Source of the DNA: Shinella sp. UYSO24
GTDB taxonomy: Bacteria > Pseudomonadota > Alphaproteobacteria > Rhizobiales > Rhizobiaceae
Length of the DNA stretch: 64,000 nt
NCBI GenBank assembly: GCA_902167985.1
Contig: CABHNZ010000003.1
Location: 418,313 to 482,312 of the forward strand
Direction: 5' to 3'
Shown here: positions 49,862 to 58,528 of the stretch, piece by piece
How positions within the stretch are numbered: position 1 is the stretch's first letter
How the letters are laid out: each line of letters opens with the position of its first letter
Position numbers and translations under genes: made by a program
Notes under the pieces: model-generated
What the model saw: only the letters and a program-made list of their open reading frames with translations
Told to the model about the DNA's origin: nothing
Database searches by the model: none

Positions 49862-50788
49862 TTACCAGCTGAAGCCCTTGGCATTGTCCTTCGTCACCGC
49901 GCGAACATCGATCGGCACTTCCTTCGGCACGACGCGGGCGCCCCACTTCTGGGCAAGCGCCATGGCAAGGCCGACGCGGATCTGGTCGCGCGGGAACTGT
50001 GCCGTCGTCTCGATGAAGGGCGTGCCGTCGGCGATTGCCTTGACCGCTTCCGGCGCACCATCGACGGAGGTGAGCTTGATATCCTTGCCGGAGCCCTGGA
50101 TGGCGGCCAGTGCGCCCATGGCACCGCCGTCGTTCACCGAGAAGATGCCCTTCAGTTTCGGATGCGACTGGATCATGTTTTCCACGACGCCGAGCGCCAC
50201 CGAGCGATCCTGCCGGCCGTTCTGGGTATCGACGAGCTTGATGCCCTTGAACTCGGCAAATGCTTCCTTGCAACCCTCGACGCGCTGCAGGATCGGGATG
50301 ACCGGGATGCCGTCGAGGATGGCGACTTCGCCTTCGCCGTTGAGCGATTTTGCAAGGAACTGGCATGCCTGATAGCCGGCATCCTTGTTCTTGGAGCCGA
50401 CGAACGTATCGACCGGGCCCTTGGCATTGGCATCGACGGCAACGACGATGACGCCCTGATCCTTGGCCATCTTGACGGCGGATTCGACGCCGGCGCTGTC
50501 GGTCGGGTTGAGAAGCAGGATATCGATCTTCTGCTGCAGCATGTCTTCCACGTCGGAGATCTGCTTTGCAACATCATGGCCTGCATCGGTGACGATCACC
50601 TGGGCGCCGAGCGTCTTTGCCGCCTCGTCCAGTGCTTCCTTCATCGATACGAAATAAGGGTTGTTCATTTCCTGAAAGGTCATGCCGATCTTCAGCTTGG
50701 CATCCTGTGCCAAGGCCGGTGCTGCGGCCGAAAGCGCGATCGCTGCGGCCGATACTGCGAGCAATTTCTTCATCCCGTTCATCCTCAT
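49862..50788 (-). CDS. RbsB-like periplasmic sugar/polyol-binding protein
   Basis: The ATG at 50788 (with GGAGGAAG upstream) gives 308 residues: a signal peptide (MKKLLAVSAAAIALSAAAPA, cleavage near ALAQ) and a Peripla_BP_4 domain (LKIGMTFQEMNNPYFVSMKE, then ILLLNPTDSAGVESAV and FSVNDGGAMGALAAI). It captures the substrate for the RbsAC-like importer. It lies 111 bases downstream of the AraC regulator gene on the same strand. Ligand assignment to ribitol or another pentitol is from context. The frame is intact. Confidence 0.94.
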   Translation of the reverse strand: MRMNGMKKLLAVSAAAIALSAAAPALAQDAKLKIGMTFQEMNNPYFVSMKEALDEAAKTLGAQVIVTDAGHDVAKQISDVEDMLQQKIDILLLNPTDSAGVESAVKMAKDQGVIVVAVDANAKGPVDTFVGSKNKDAGYQACQFLAKSLNGEGEVAILDGIPVIPILQRVEGCKEAFAEFKGIKLVDTQNGRQDRSVALGVVENMIQSHPKLKGIFSVNDGGAMGALAAIQGSGKDIKLTSVDGAPEAVKAIADGTPFIETTAQFPRDQIRVGLAMALAQKWGARVVPKEVPIDVRAVTKDNAKGFSW

Positions 50789-50899
50789 TTCGGTCTTCCT
50801 CCCGAAGATCCCTGCAGGCAAAGCCTGCCCGTTTCCGGAAAGCGCGATTGCCTTCCGAATTGAAGTGCGCCCGCTGGCGGGCGTTATGCGGCGTGTCGA

Positions 50900-51783
50900 C
50901 TATTCCGCGGCCTTGAACACCCCGTTGGCGGCAAAGGTCGCGCGAAACTGCGATGGAGACATTCCCTTCAACTTCTGGAAATGCCGGTTGAAATTCGACA
51001 GGTTCGAAAACCCGGTCTCGTAACAGATCTCCGCCACCTTGATCTCCGGACGGGTCAGGAGTGCCAGGCAGGCAAGGTCGATCCGCAACTGGTTCTTGTA
51101 GCGCACCAGCGTCGTGCCGGTGTGGCGCTTGAAAGCGCGCGAAACGTGCTGGCACTCTGGCCGACCATCTCTGCCAGCGCGCCCTCGTCGATATCGTCCG
51201 TGAGGTTTTCGCGCAGATAGGCGATGGCGCGGTTGATGCCGCTCTCGTTGATGTTGGAAAGGTCGAGCTCGTAGCTGAGGCTGGCCAGAACCTCCGGTTC
51301 CGTCGCATTCGCCAGCACATCGAGGATCTGGTAGAAGAGCGAAAGGCGGGCAAGGCCGCGCGCCTCGATCGCCCTCTCCATCAGCGGCCGAACGACGTCG
51401 CTCGTCGCCTTGTCGAAGAGAAGACCGCGATGGCTGCGCTTCAGGAGCGGCGCGACGGCCTCCATCTCGGCCATGCCGGCAATGCAGCTTTCGATGAAAT
51501 TTTCGGGAAACTGGATGACGAGAGAACGCGTCGGCACGACTTCGCCGGGCTCGATCTCGGATATCCAGTTCTGCGGCAGGTTGGGGCCGGTGACGACAAG
51601 CTGGCCCGGCTCGAAGCGGCCGATATGATCGCCGATATAGAAACGGCCGGATGTTGCGACGACGAGGTGGATTTCATATTCGGGATGATAGTGCCAGCGT
51701 ACCGTGCGGAACGGGTAGCCGTGCATCCATGCGGCAAAGGATTCACCCTTGCGAATATGCACCAGTTCCAGATCGGGTTGCAT
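50900..51783 (-). CDS. AraC-family regulator of the polyol operon (frameshifted)
   Basis: About 294 residues after repair. An N-terminal cupin sensor (FRTVRWHYHPEYEIHLVVA) precedes a two-HTH AraC domain (DIDEGALAEMVGQSASTF, then ICYETGFSNLSNFNRHFQKL and GMSPSQFRA). It is the first gene upstream of the polyol operon, same strand, and likely activates it on ligand binding. A T is missing near 51140 (ACGTTTCGCG for ACGTTTTCGCG), between the two HTH motifs. The ATG at 51783 gives the standard N-terminus; an upstream in-frame start at 51843 is less likely. Confidence 0.88.
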
Positions 51784-52147
51784 GGTCGTCCTCCCAACGA
51801 GCGCATACGCCTCGACAAAATCTGCAAACCTCCGACTTTGCAAATCTCATCTTGGAGGCGATCATAGTCCCTGTTTTATAGGGATTTCTACCTCACCCAA
51901 ACGAAATGGGTGATACTTTTTTGCAATCTTCGGTTTGCTGCAGTGCAATCTTCTCATGCAGCAATTGATATGGTGCGGCGCCGTATCGCCGGAGATCGGG
52001 GAGGTGCCGATCTATCTGCAATCACTTGCCGGACGGGCCTCGCTGCGCCTCAAAAGCGCTGCTTTATGCAATTGTATTCACCGCGCCCGGCGGTAATCTG
52101 CGCGCCTGAGGTAACGTGTTTCCCTCTGCCATGGATCGGGGTTTGCC
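51784..52147. other. Divergent intergenic region between the AraC gene and the two-component system
   Basis: These 364 bases hold the promoters of the leftward AraC/polyol genes and the rightward two-component genes. A small inverted repeat (TCCCTGTTTTATAGGGA, 51868-51884) sits 85 bases before the AraC start and could be an operator. The region around 51900-51970 is AT-rich. No gene was recognised. Confidence 0.45.
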
Positions 52148-52809
52148 GTGCGGTTGCTTATTGTTGAAGACGACAAGATCCTCGGCTCTTCGCTGAAACG
52201 GGCCTCGAGAAACATGCCTATGGCGCCGACTGGTTCCGCGACGGCACGTCGGCTCTGGAGGCTTTGCGCGACAATGATTATGCCGCCATGGTGCTGGATG
52301 TGAACCTTCCCGGTGAAAGCGGACTGGAGATCGCGCGGCGCCTGCGGCAGGCGGGCAATGATATTCCCATTCTGATGCTGACGGCACTCGACGGCATTCG
52401 CGATCGGGTGGCAGGGCTTGATCAGGGTGCGGACGATTATCTGACCAAGCCTTTCGATCTTGATGAATTGCTGGCCCGGATGCGCGCGCTTTTGCGCCGA
52501 AGACAGGGCCGCGGAGAAACCGTGCTGCGGCGCGGGGATGTCGAGCTTGACCCGGCGGCCATGGTGGTTCGTCGTGGCGGCCAGCAGCTGCACATGCCGG
52601 CCAAGGAATTTCACCTCCTGCGGCTCCTGATGGAGCGCAGCGGCCGTTACGTCACCAAGGCGGATATCGAATACGCGCTTTATGATCTCAATGCCTCTGT
52701 CGAAAGCAATACGATCGAGGTGGCAATCTACAATCTGCGCAAGAAGCTCGGGTCGGATTTCATCCAGTCGATCCGCGGCGTCGGCTATATGATCGAGCGA
52801 TCCGCATGA
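52148..52809 (+). CDS. OmpR-family response regulator (PmrA/QseB-like; frameshifted)
   Basis: About 220 residues after repair, starting with GTG at 52148. The receiver has VEDDKI, phosphoacceptor Asp in MVLDVNLPGESG and Lys in LTKPF; the C-terminal winged helix ends RKKLGSDFIQSIRGVGYMI. A G is missing near 52202 (AAACGGGCC for AAACGGGGCC), so the first ~18 codons are in another frame. The kinase gene overlaps its stop by 4 bases (ATGA). It sits at the head of the 54-60 kb envelope/amine cluster and is a plausible regulator of it. Confidence 0.9.
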
Positions 52810-54176
52810 CGCTCGGCCAAAGGCTCTTTCTGCGCATTCTGCCGACGATCATCGTGACGATCGCCATTATCGGCTTTCTGGCCTATCGCAGTGCCACCCG
52901 AGAGATCGACAATATCTACGACGCCCAGCTCATCAACGATGCCAATGTCCTTTGGTCGCTCCTGAAACGGCCCTTGACCTCGGGTGGACCAAAGCCGGAG
53001 ATCCGCGTGCCGGATCTCGACTTCAATATGGATAACCAGCTGGCGATCAATGAGGATGCCGATGATTATGCCGATGCCCATTCCTACCGGGCCTGGCGCG
53101 GCGATACGCTGGCGCTTGAAAGCAGCAATGCCTTTCCCTCGGCGCTCAAGCAGTTCAAGCCCGGCTTTACCGACGTAAAATTCCAGGGCGATTTCTGGCG
53201 CGTCTATTCGCTGCCCATTCCCGATAGCGACGTTGCCATCGAGGTTGCCGAAAATATCCAGCTTCGCGAGACGCTGGTCGGCAACATCCTCGCCAATCTC
53301 TCGCTGCCGCTTCTTGTTCTGATCCCGGTAATCGCCATCATTACCTGGCTGGCGATCGGCAATGGGCTTCGCGCCATCCACCATCTCGTGTCCCAGATCC
53401 GCAGCCGCAATTCGGAGGATCTGTCGAGGATTTCCAATACCGGCCTTCCACGCGATCTGTCGCCACTCGTTCATTCGTTGAATGGTCTTCTGCAGAAACT
53501 GGAGCGCTCGATTGCGATGGAGCGGCAATTTTCCGATCTTGCCGCCCATCAGCTGCGCACGCCGCAGGCAGGCACGAAGCTTCTGCTTCAGCTTCTCGAA
53601 CGATCGGAAACGGAAGAGGAGCGCAAGGCGCTCGTCGCCGATCTCGTCACCAGCAATGAACGGGCGATGTATCTGATCGAGCAATTGCTGCGTATGGCCC
53701 GTGTCGGCCATCAGCCGCTGAAGCTGGAACGATTGTCGCTCGACGAGGTCGTCGAAGCCGTTCGGGCACGCTTTGCCCCGACATTTGCAAGCCGCCGGTT
53801 TACCGTCGAGGTAGCACCCTGCGCCGAGGCGATGGTGATGGCGGACCGCGCACTGCTAGGCGTCATGCTCGACAATGTTCTCGATAACGCCATCAAATAC
53901 TCGCCGGATGGCGGCCGTATCCGCATCGCAGTCGAGCCGGTTGCAGCGGGCTGGGTCGTTTCGGTTTCCGACAGCGGTCCCGGCATCCCGCCCGAGGAAA
54001 GGCCCGGCGCCTTCGATCGCTTCAACCGCCTGAATGCCGCCACTGACAGCGATGGTGCCGGTCTCGGTCTGGCGATCGTCTCCGATATCGCCCGCCGGCT
54101 GGGTATCGACGTGCGGCTGGCTACATCCGACTGGATGCACGGGTTGCGGGTGGAATTCGAGATCGCCGCTGCCTGA
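52806..54176 (+). CDS. Sensor histidine kinase (QseC/PmrB/TctE-like)
   Basis: 456 residues. TM1 (residues ~10-28), a ~135-residue periplasmic sensor containing an acidic stretch (NEDADDYADAH), TM2 near 165-187, HAMP-like linker, histidine box SDLAAHQLRTPQAG, N-box DNVLDNAIKYSPDGG, and G-boxes DSGPGIPP and GAGLGLAIV. It senses an unknown periplasmic signal; the Asp/Glu-rich patch recalls cation-sensing domains. It is co-translated with the response regulator. The gene cluster starting at 54265 follows on the same strand. The frame is intact. Confidence 0.93.
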   Translation: MTLGQRLFLRILPTIIVTIAIIGFLAYRSATREIDNIYDAQLINDANVLWSLLKRPLTSGGPKPEIRVPDLDFNMDNQLAINEDADDYADAHSYRAWRGDTLALESSNAFPSALKQFKPGFTDVKFQGDFWRVYSLPIPDSDVAIEVAENIQLRETLVGNILANLSLPLLVLIPVIAIITWLAIGNGLRAIHHLVSQIRSRNSEDLSRISNTGLPRDLSPLVHSLNGLLQKLERSIAMERQFSDLAAHQLRTPQAGTKLLLQLLERSETEEERKALVADLVTSNERAMYLIEQLLRMARVGHQPLKLERLSLDEVVEAVRARFAPTFASRRFTVEVAPCAEAMVMADRALLGVMLDNVLDNAIKYSPDGGRIRIAVEPVAAGWVVSVSDSGPGIPPEERPGAFDRFNRLNAATDSDGAGLGLAIVSDIARRLGIDVRLATSDWMHGLRVEFEIAAA

Positions 54177-54236
54177 TATGCGAATTCAGTTTGGCATCAT
54201 TTTCACCTAATCCTGCCTTCAGGTGGCGCAGTTAGA

Positions 54237-54260
54237 TGCTTCTCGGCAAGCCGAGGAGCA
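54237..54260 (+). promoter_or_regulatory. Hairpin covering the ribosome-binding site of the HAD phosphatase gene
   Basis: TGCTTCTCGGC and GCCGAGGAGCA can pair over about 10 bases (one U-G pair, 4-base loop), with the GAGGAG ribosome-binding site inside the 3' arm and the ATG only 5 bases beyond. This would hide the site until melted by temperature, a ligand or a protein, making it a candidate RNA switch. It is read from the sequence; its function is untested. Confidence 0.5.
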
Positions 54261-54264
54261 TGAC

Positions 54265-54973
54265 ATGCATGCATTTTGTGATTTCGACGGAACGATCGCG
54301 ATCGAGGACGTCACCGATAGTGTTCTGGAGCGATTTGCGGCTCCGGAATGGAAGAGCTTCGAACGAGCCTGGGCGGAAGGCGAGATAACCGCTGCGGAAT
54401 GCATGCGGGCGCAGATCCCGCTGATCGAGGCCACGCAACCGGAACTCGACGCCTTTCTCGATACGATCGAGATCGATCCCGGCTTTCCGGATTTCGTTGC
54501 CTTTTGCCGGCGCAACGGCATCGGCATGAGCGTGGTAAGCGACGGGGTAGACTATTTCATCCGTCGGGTTCTCGCCAATCACGGCATTACCGGCATCGAG
54601 ATCATTGCCAATCATCTGTCCCCCAGCGTGTCGAAGGAAGGCCCCCGCCATGGCCTGGACACGCCTCACGCCAGCGCCGGTTGCGTACCGGCGCTGGCGT
54701 CTGCAAGTGCCGCGTCATCAGCACCCGGCAGGAGCATTTCTATGTTGGCGACGGCCGGAGCGATTTTTGCGTCTCCGGCGAGGCGAAGATGGTCTTCGCC
54801 AAGGCCAAGCTTGCGACCTATTGCGAGGCCCGTGGCATCGCCTTCCATCCCTACCAGGCTTCGATGACGTCCAGCACGCGATCGATCTCATCATCAACAC
54901 CCAGACAGACATTACTCAGACAGACATTCCGGTCGAGCGTGAGGGCACGTCCCGACTGGCCAGAACAGCTTGA
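54265..54973 (+). CDS. HAD-superfamily phosphatase (MtnX/SerB-like; two frameshifts)
   Basis: About 236 residues after repair. HAD motif I is CDFDGTIA, motif II SVVSDGVD and motif IV YVGDGRSDFC with its Lys nearby, so the catalytic set is complete. It resembles MtnX/phosphoserine-phosphatase-type (class IB) enzymes that hydrolyse small phosphate esters. The ATG at 54265 sits behind a structured ribosome-binding site. A C is missing near 54684 (TTGCGTACC for TTGCCGTACC) and a G near 54857 (CAGGCTTCG for CAGGGCTTCG). It is the first of seven close rightward genes. The substrate is unknown but is probably an intermediate of that cluster. Confidence 0.85.
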
Positions 54974-55002
54974 TAGAACAGCTTGAAAGACAAGGAATTC
55001 TT

Positions 55003-56415
55003 ATGAACGCGCATGCAAAATTCGGCGATCTTCCCGCCACCGAGCCCTCTGAAGACGAACTGCGGGTCCTCGAAGAGACCTATTGCTCCCACGGCGATAC
55101 GGTTCATTACACGGAGCAGCCGAAATTCTTCAACGGTTGCGAGGGGTCATTCCTTTTCGACAGCACGGAAACCCCCTTCCTCGATCTGCAGATGTGGTAT
55201 TCCGCAGTCAATTTCGGCTATCGCAACGAGCGCCTGAATGCCGCCGCGCATCGTCAGCTTGACCGGCTGCCGCAGGTCGCCTCGCAGTATCTTCACCGCG
55301 AGAAGGTCGAACTCGCCGCACTCATCGCCCGCGATGCGGAGCAGAAATTCGGCCGCAAGGGCCGCGTTCATTTCAATGTCGGCGGGTCGCAGGCGGTCGA
55401 GGATTCGCTGAAACTCGTGCGCAATTATTCGGGCGGAAAGAGCCTGATGTTTGCCTTCGAGGGCGGTTATCACGGCCGCACGCTCGGCGCGACGTCGATC
55501 ACCTCAAGCTATCGCTACCGCCGCCGCTACGGCCATTTCGGTGAGCGTGCGCAGTTCATCGAGTTCCCCTATCATTTCCGCGGGCCGAAAGGCATGTCGA
55601 AGGAGGAATACGGGCACTACTGCGTGCAGAAATTCGCCCGCCTGTTCGAGAGCGAATATAACGGCGTCTGGGACCCGAAGGCCGGCAAGTCGGAATATGC
55701 GGCCTTCTACATCGAACCGATCCAGGGCACCGGCGGCTATGTCATTCCGCCGATGAACTTCTTCACCGAGTTGAAGAAGGTGCTCGACGACCATGGCATC
55801 CTTCTCGTCGTCGACGAGATCCAGATGGGCGTCTACCGGACCGGCAAATTGTGGTCGATCGAGCATTTCGGCGTCTCACCGGATGTCCTCGTCTTCGGCA
55901 AGGCGATTACCAACGGGCTCAATCCTCTCTCCGGCATCTGGGCCCGCGAGGAGATGATCAACCCGACGATCTTCCCGCCCGGCTCGACCCATTCGACATT
56001 TGCCAGCAATCCCATGGGCACGGCTGTCGCGCTTGAAACGCTGAAGATGGTCGAAGAGGAGGATTTCGGTGCCAAGGTCATGGAGAAGGGTGCGCTCTTC
56101 CTCGATGGTCTGCGCGATCTCCAGTCCCGCCATGCGATCGTCGGTGAAGTCGATGGTCTCGGCCTCGCATTGCGCATGGAGATCTGCCAGGCGGATGGCT
56201 ATACGCCGGATAAGGCGACCCTCGACTGGATGTCCGACGAAGGCATGAAGGGCAATCTTGAGGTCAACGGCCACAAGTATGGTCTCGTCCTCGATGTCGG
56301 CGGCTACCACAAGAACGTCATCACGCTTGCCCCGAACCTGATGATCTCGCATGACGAGATTAGGCTGGCCATCGAGTTGCTCGATCAGCTGCTCACCCGC
56401 GCGGAACGGCGCTGA
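55003..56415 (+). CDS. Class III PLP-dependent aminotransferase
   Basis: The ATG at 55003 gives 470 residues (the frame extends to 54970 without family support). Fold type I features are FEGGYHGRTLGAT, the cofactor-binding Asp in LLVVDEIQMGVYRTG and the Schiff-base Lys in VFGKAITNGLNPLSG. It transfers an amino group to an omega-aldehyde or keto group, as in 4-aminobutyrate, diaminobutyrate or lysine aminotransferases. It follows the phosphatase by 29 bases and precedes the arginase-like gene by 4 bases. The substrate cannot be fixed from sequence. The frame is intact. Confidence 0.92.
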   Translation: MNAHAKFGDLPATEPSEDELRVLEETYCSHGDTVHYTEQPKFFNGCEGSFLFDSTETPFLDLQMWYSAVNFGYRNERLNAAAHRQLDRLPQVASQYLHREKVELAALIARDAEQKFGRKGRVHFNVGGSQAVEDSLKLVRNYSGGKSLMFAFEGGYHGRTLGATSITSSYRYRRRYGHFGERAQFIEFPYHFRGPKGMSKEEYGHYCVQKFARLFESEYNGVWDPKAGKSEYAAFYIEPIQGTGGYVIPPMNFFTELKKVLDDHGILLVVDEIQMGVYRTGKLWSIEHFGVSPDVLVFGKAITNGLNPLSGIWAREEMINPTIFPPGSTHSTFASNPMGTAVALETLKMVEEEDFGAKVMEKGALFLDGLRDLQSRHAIVGEVDGLGLALRMEICQADGYTPDKATLDWMSDEGMKGNLEVNGHKYGLVLDVGGYHKNVITLAPNLMISHDEIRLAIELLDQLLTRAERR

Positions 56416-56419
56416 TACC

Positions 56420-57373
56420 GTGCAGACCGTGCTTCTCCATCTCGATGATGCGCTGGAGTTGCAGCCGGATTTCGTGGGCGCCACCGTCAAGGCCGGCGCT
56501 CACGAACTGGACGAAAAGGCCTGCGGTCTTTCGCTCAGGCTATGGGGGCGCAATAACGCGCTGTCCAGGCTGAAGCGCAGCATCGACAGGCTGCCCCGGC
56601 GGGGACGGCATGAGCCGCGTCTCTGTTTCATGGGGTCCGGCGATTTCCATCACGTGACGGCGCTGCTGATCGCCGAGGCGCTGGAAACCGTCTCCTGTCC
56701 GGTGACTGTGATCCATATCGACAATCACCCGGACTGGGTGAAGTTCGATAACGGCATGCATTGCGGCTCCTGGGTCAATGCGGCGGCCAGCCATTCGCAG
56801 GTCGACAGGATCATCACGCTTGGCGTGTGCAGCAACGATCTTGCGTCGCCGGATCGCAAGGGCGCGAACCTTGATCTGCTGCGCAGCGGCCGGCTCGAAC
56901 TCTATCCCTATGGGCATCCGCCGAGCCGGGTCAGGGGCAAATTCGGAACCGGCGCAAGTTTTTCGCAGGTTGGTTCCGACCTGCACTGGGTTTCGATCGA
57001 AACGTTGGGAGAGGAGAATTTTGCCGACCGGCTGCTCTCCCGTATCCGCACGGAGGCGGTCTACATCACCGTCGACAAGGATGCACTTATCCCGGCGGAT
57101 GCCATCACCAACTGGGATCAGGGCGCCCTGCAGCTTCCCTATGTTCTCTGGCTCATTGGCCAGATCGCAGAACGCCATCGCATCATCGGCGCGGATGTGA
57201 CCGGAGATTATTCTGTACCGCGATACGGCGGCCCCCTGTGGACCAGGGCGTTGAAGCGCGCGGAAATCATGATCGACCAGCCGCTGCGGCAGCACCGGGC
57301 TGCGGTCGCGCGCGATATCAACGGTTCGGCCAATCACGCGCTCTTCGAAATCCTGTCGGAGGCGATGCAATGA
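56420..57373 (+). CDS. Arginase/agmatinase-fold metallohydrolase-like protein
   Basis: Starting with GTG at 56420 (4 bases after the aminotransferase stop) gives 317 residues. The ureohydrolase metal ligands are recognisable though diverged: GSGDFHHVT, HIDNHPDW (D-x-H-x-D) and ITVDKDALI (D-x-D). A binuclear Mn site, and so C-N bond hydrolysis of a guanidine, amidine or amide, is plausible. The flanking residues differ from true arginases, so the substrate is probably different. It overlaps the next gene by 4 bases. The frame is intact. Confidence 0.75.
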   Translation: MQTVLLHLDDALELQPDFVGATVKAGAHELDEKACGLSLRLWGRNNALSRLKRSIDRLPRRGRHEPRLCFMGSGDFHHVTALLIAEALETVSCPVTVIHIDNHPDWVKFDNGMHCGSWVNAAASHSQVDRIITLGVCSNDLASPDRKGANLDLLRSGRLELYPYGHPPSRVRGKFGTGASFSQVGSDLHWVSIETLGEENFADRLLSRIRTEAVYITVDKDALIPADAITNWDQGALQLPYVLWLIGQIAERHRIIGADVTGDYSVPRYGGPLWTRALKRAEIMIDQPLRQHRAAVARDINGSANHALFEILSEAMQ

Positions 57374-57714
57374 ACACCCATGTTCTTGCCATCGGTGCGA
57401 TTGCCTTCTGCATTGTGACCGAGGCCGGCCGCGAGCTTTGCTTCAAGTCGGCTGCCATGCGCCATGACCGGCATTTCCTGCTCGTTCCCGTCACATGGGT
57501 GGGCATCGCCTTCTGGGCGGTCGAACTGGTCGCCTGGGCCGGTGTGCTGGCACGGGTGCCGCTTTCCATCGCCTTTCCGCTGATGGCGCTCAGCTATGTC
57601 GTCATCGCGCTCGGCGCCGCCGTGATTTTCAAGGAACGGATCGATCGACGCCGGGCGATCGGCATCGCGCTGATCACCGGCGGCGTCCTCTGCGTCGGGG
57701 CAGGCGGGTTTTGA
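57370..57714 (+). CDS. SMR/EamA-type four-helix membrane protein 1 (ArnE/F-like)
   Basis: 114 residues with four hydrophobic helices (VLAIGAIAFCIVTEAG, VTWVGIAFWAVELVAWAGVL, RVPLSIAFPLMALSYVVIAL, RRAIGIALITGGVLCVGAGG). The PLSIAFPLMALSYV segment is typical of SMR-like half-transporters, including the ArnE/ArnF flippase subunits. It is co-translated with the arginase-like gene (ATGA). A related protein of 137 residues is encoded at 59696, suggesting a heterodimer that exports or flips the cluster product. Confidence 0.85.
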   Translation: MNTHVLAIGAIAFCIVTEAGRELCFKSAAMRHDRHFLLVPVTWVGIAFWAVELVAWAGVLARVPLSIAFPLMALSYVVIALGAAVIFKERIDRRRAIGIALITGGVLCVGAGGF

Positions 57715-57729
57715 ACGAATGAGTGTCCG

Positions 57730-58524
57730 ATGATCTATGAAGAAGGTACCAATGGCCGCGGCGTCCTGCTGATCCACGGCCTCACCGGTGCTCCGGCCGA
57801 GATGCGGCTTCTCGCTCGCCATCTCAACCGCCGGGGCTTTACTGTCCATGCGCCGCTGCTTGCGGGCCATGGCAAGGACGAGGCGGCGTTGCGCCGCTCG
57901 CGCTGGCAGGACTGGCTGGAAAGCGTGCAGGAGGCTCGCGCCTTCCTGTCCAGCCGCGTCGATGCGGTCTATGCCGCCGGCATATGCGTCGGTGGCAAGC
58001 TCGGCATGATGGCGGCTGCCGATGCGCCTGGCGATATCCGCGCCGTGGCGATCTATTCTCCCTGCTTCCATTACGATGGATGGGAGGTGCCGGCCTATTA
58101 CCCGCTGCTTTCCTCGCATCTCCGATGGCTTTCCCATGTGCCGGGGCTCGGACGCCTGAAATTTAGGGAAAATGCCTCGCTGGGCATCAAGGACGAGCGG
58201 ATGCGGCGGCTGGTTGCCAATATGGGGGCAGAGGGCATGCTGGATGCCTTTCCGGCGCAGGCTCTCTTCGAGATGCACAGGCTTGGTCGTCATCTGAAGG
58301 GCCGGCTGCCTGCCATCAATACCCCGACCCTGATCATTCATTCCCGTCAGGACGACCTGAGTGGCCCGTCCCATGCCGAATATATCGCCGGGCATATTGG
58401 AGGCAGCCACCGCCTCCACTGGCTGGATGACAGTTATCACATGATCCATGTCGATCGGCAGCGCGGCGTCGTGGCTGATCTGACAGCCGATTATTTCGAG
58501 GCTGACGATGCTGCAGGGATCTGA
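57730..58524 (+). CDS. Alpha/beta hydrolase with Cys in the nucleophile position
   Basis: 264 residues of carboxylesterase/thioesterase type. The oxyanion loop is LLIHGLTGAPAEM, the nucleophile elbow is GICVGG (Cys where Ser is usual), the acid is in HSRQDD and the His in DSYHMIHVD. A Cys-His-Asp triad is used by dienelactone hydrolases and would change chemistry towards acyl transfer or thioester-type intermediates. It sits 15 bases after the first SMR gene and 4 bases before the acyltransferase-like gene. The frame is intact. The substrate is perhaps a lipid or acyl-thioester; this is inference. Confidence 0.85.
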   Translation: MIYEEGTNGRGVLLIHGLTGAPAEMRLLARHLNRRGFTVHAPLLAGHGKDEAALRRSRWQDWLESVQEARAFLSSRVDAVYAAGICVGGKLGMMAAADAPGDIRAVAIYSPCFHYDGWEVPAYYPLLSSHLRWLSHVPGLGRLKFRENASLGIKDERMRRLVANMGAEGMLDAFPAQALFEMHRLGRHLKGRLPAINTPTLIIHSRQDDLSGPSHAEYIAGHIGGSHRLHWLDDSYHMIHVDRQRGVVADLTADYFEADDAAGI

Positions 58525-58528
58525 TCGC

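Noticed and set aside
47840..50863. 1007-residue plus-strand ORF across the polyol ABC genes
   Set aside because: Antisense shadow of the well-supported RbsA/RbsB-like genes; composition is typical of reverse-frame artefacts.
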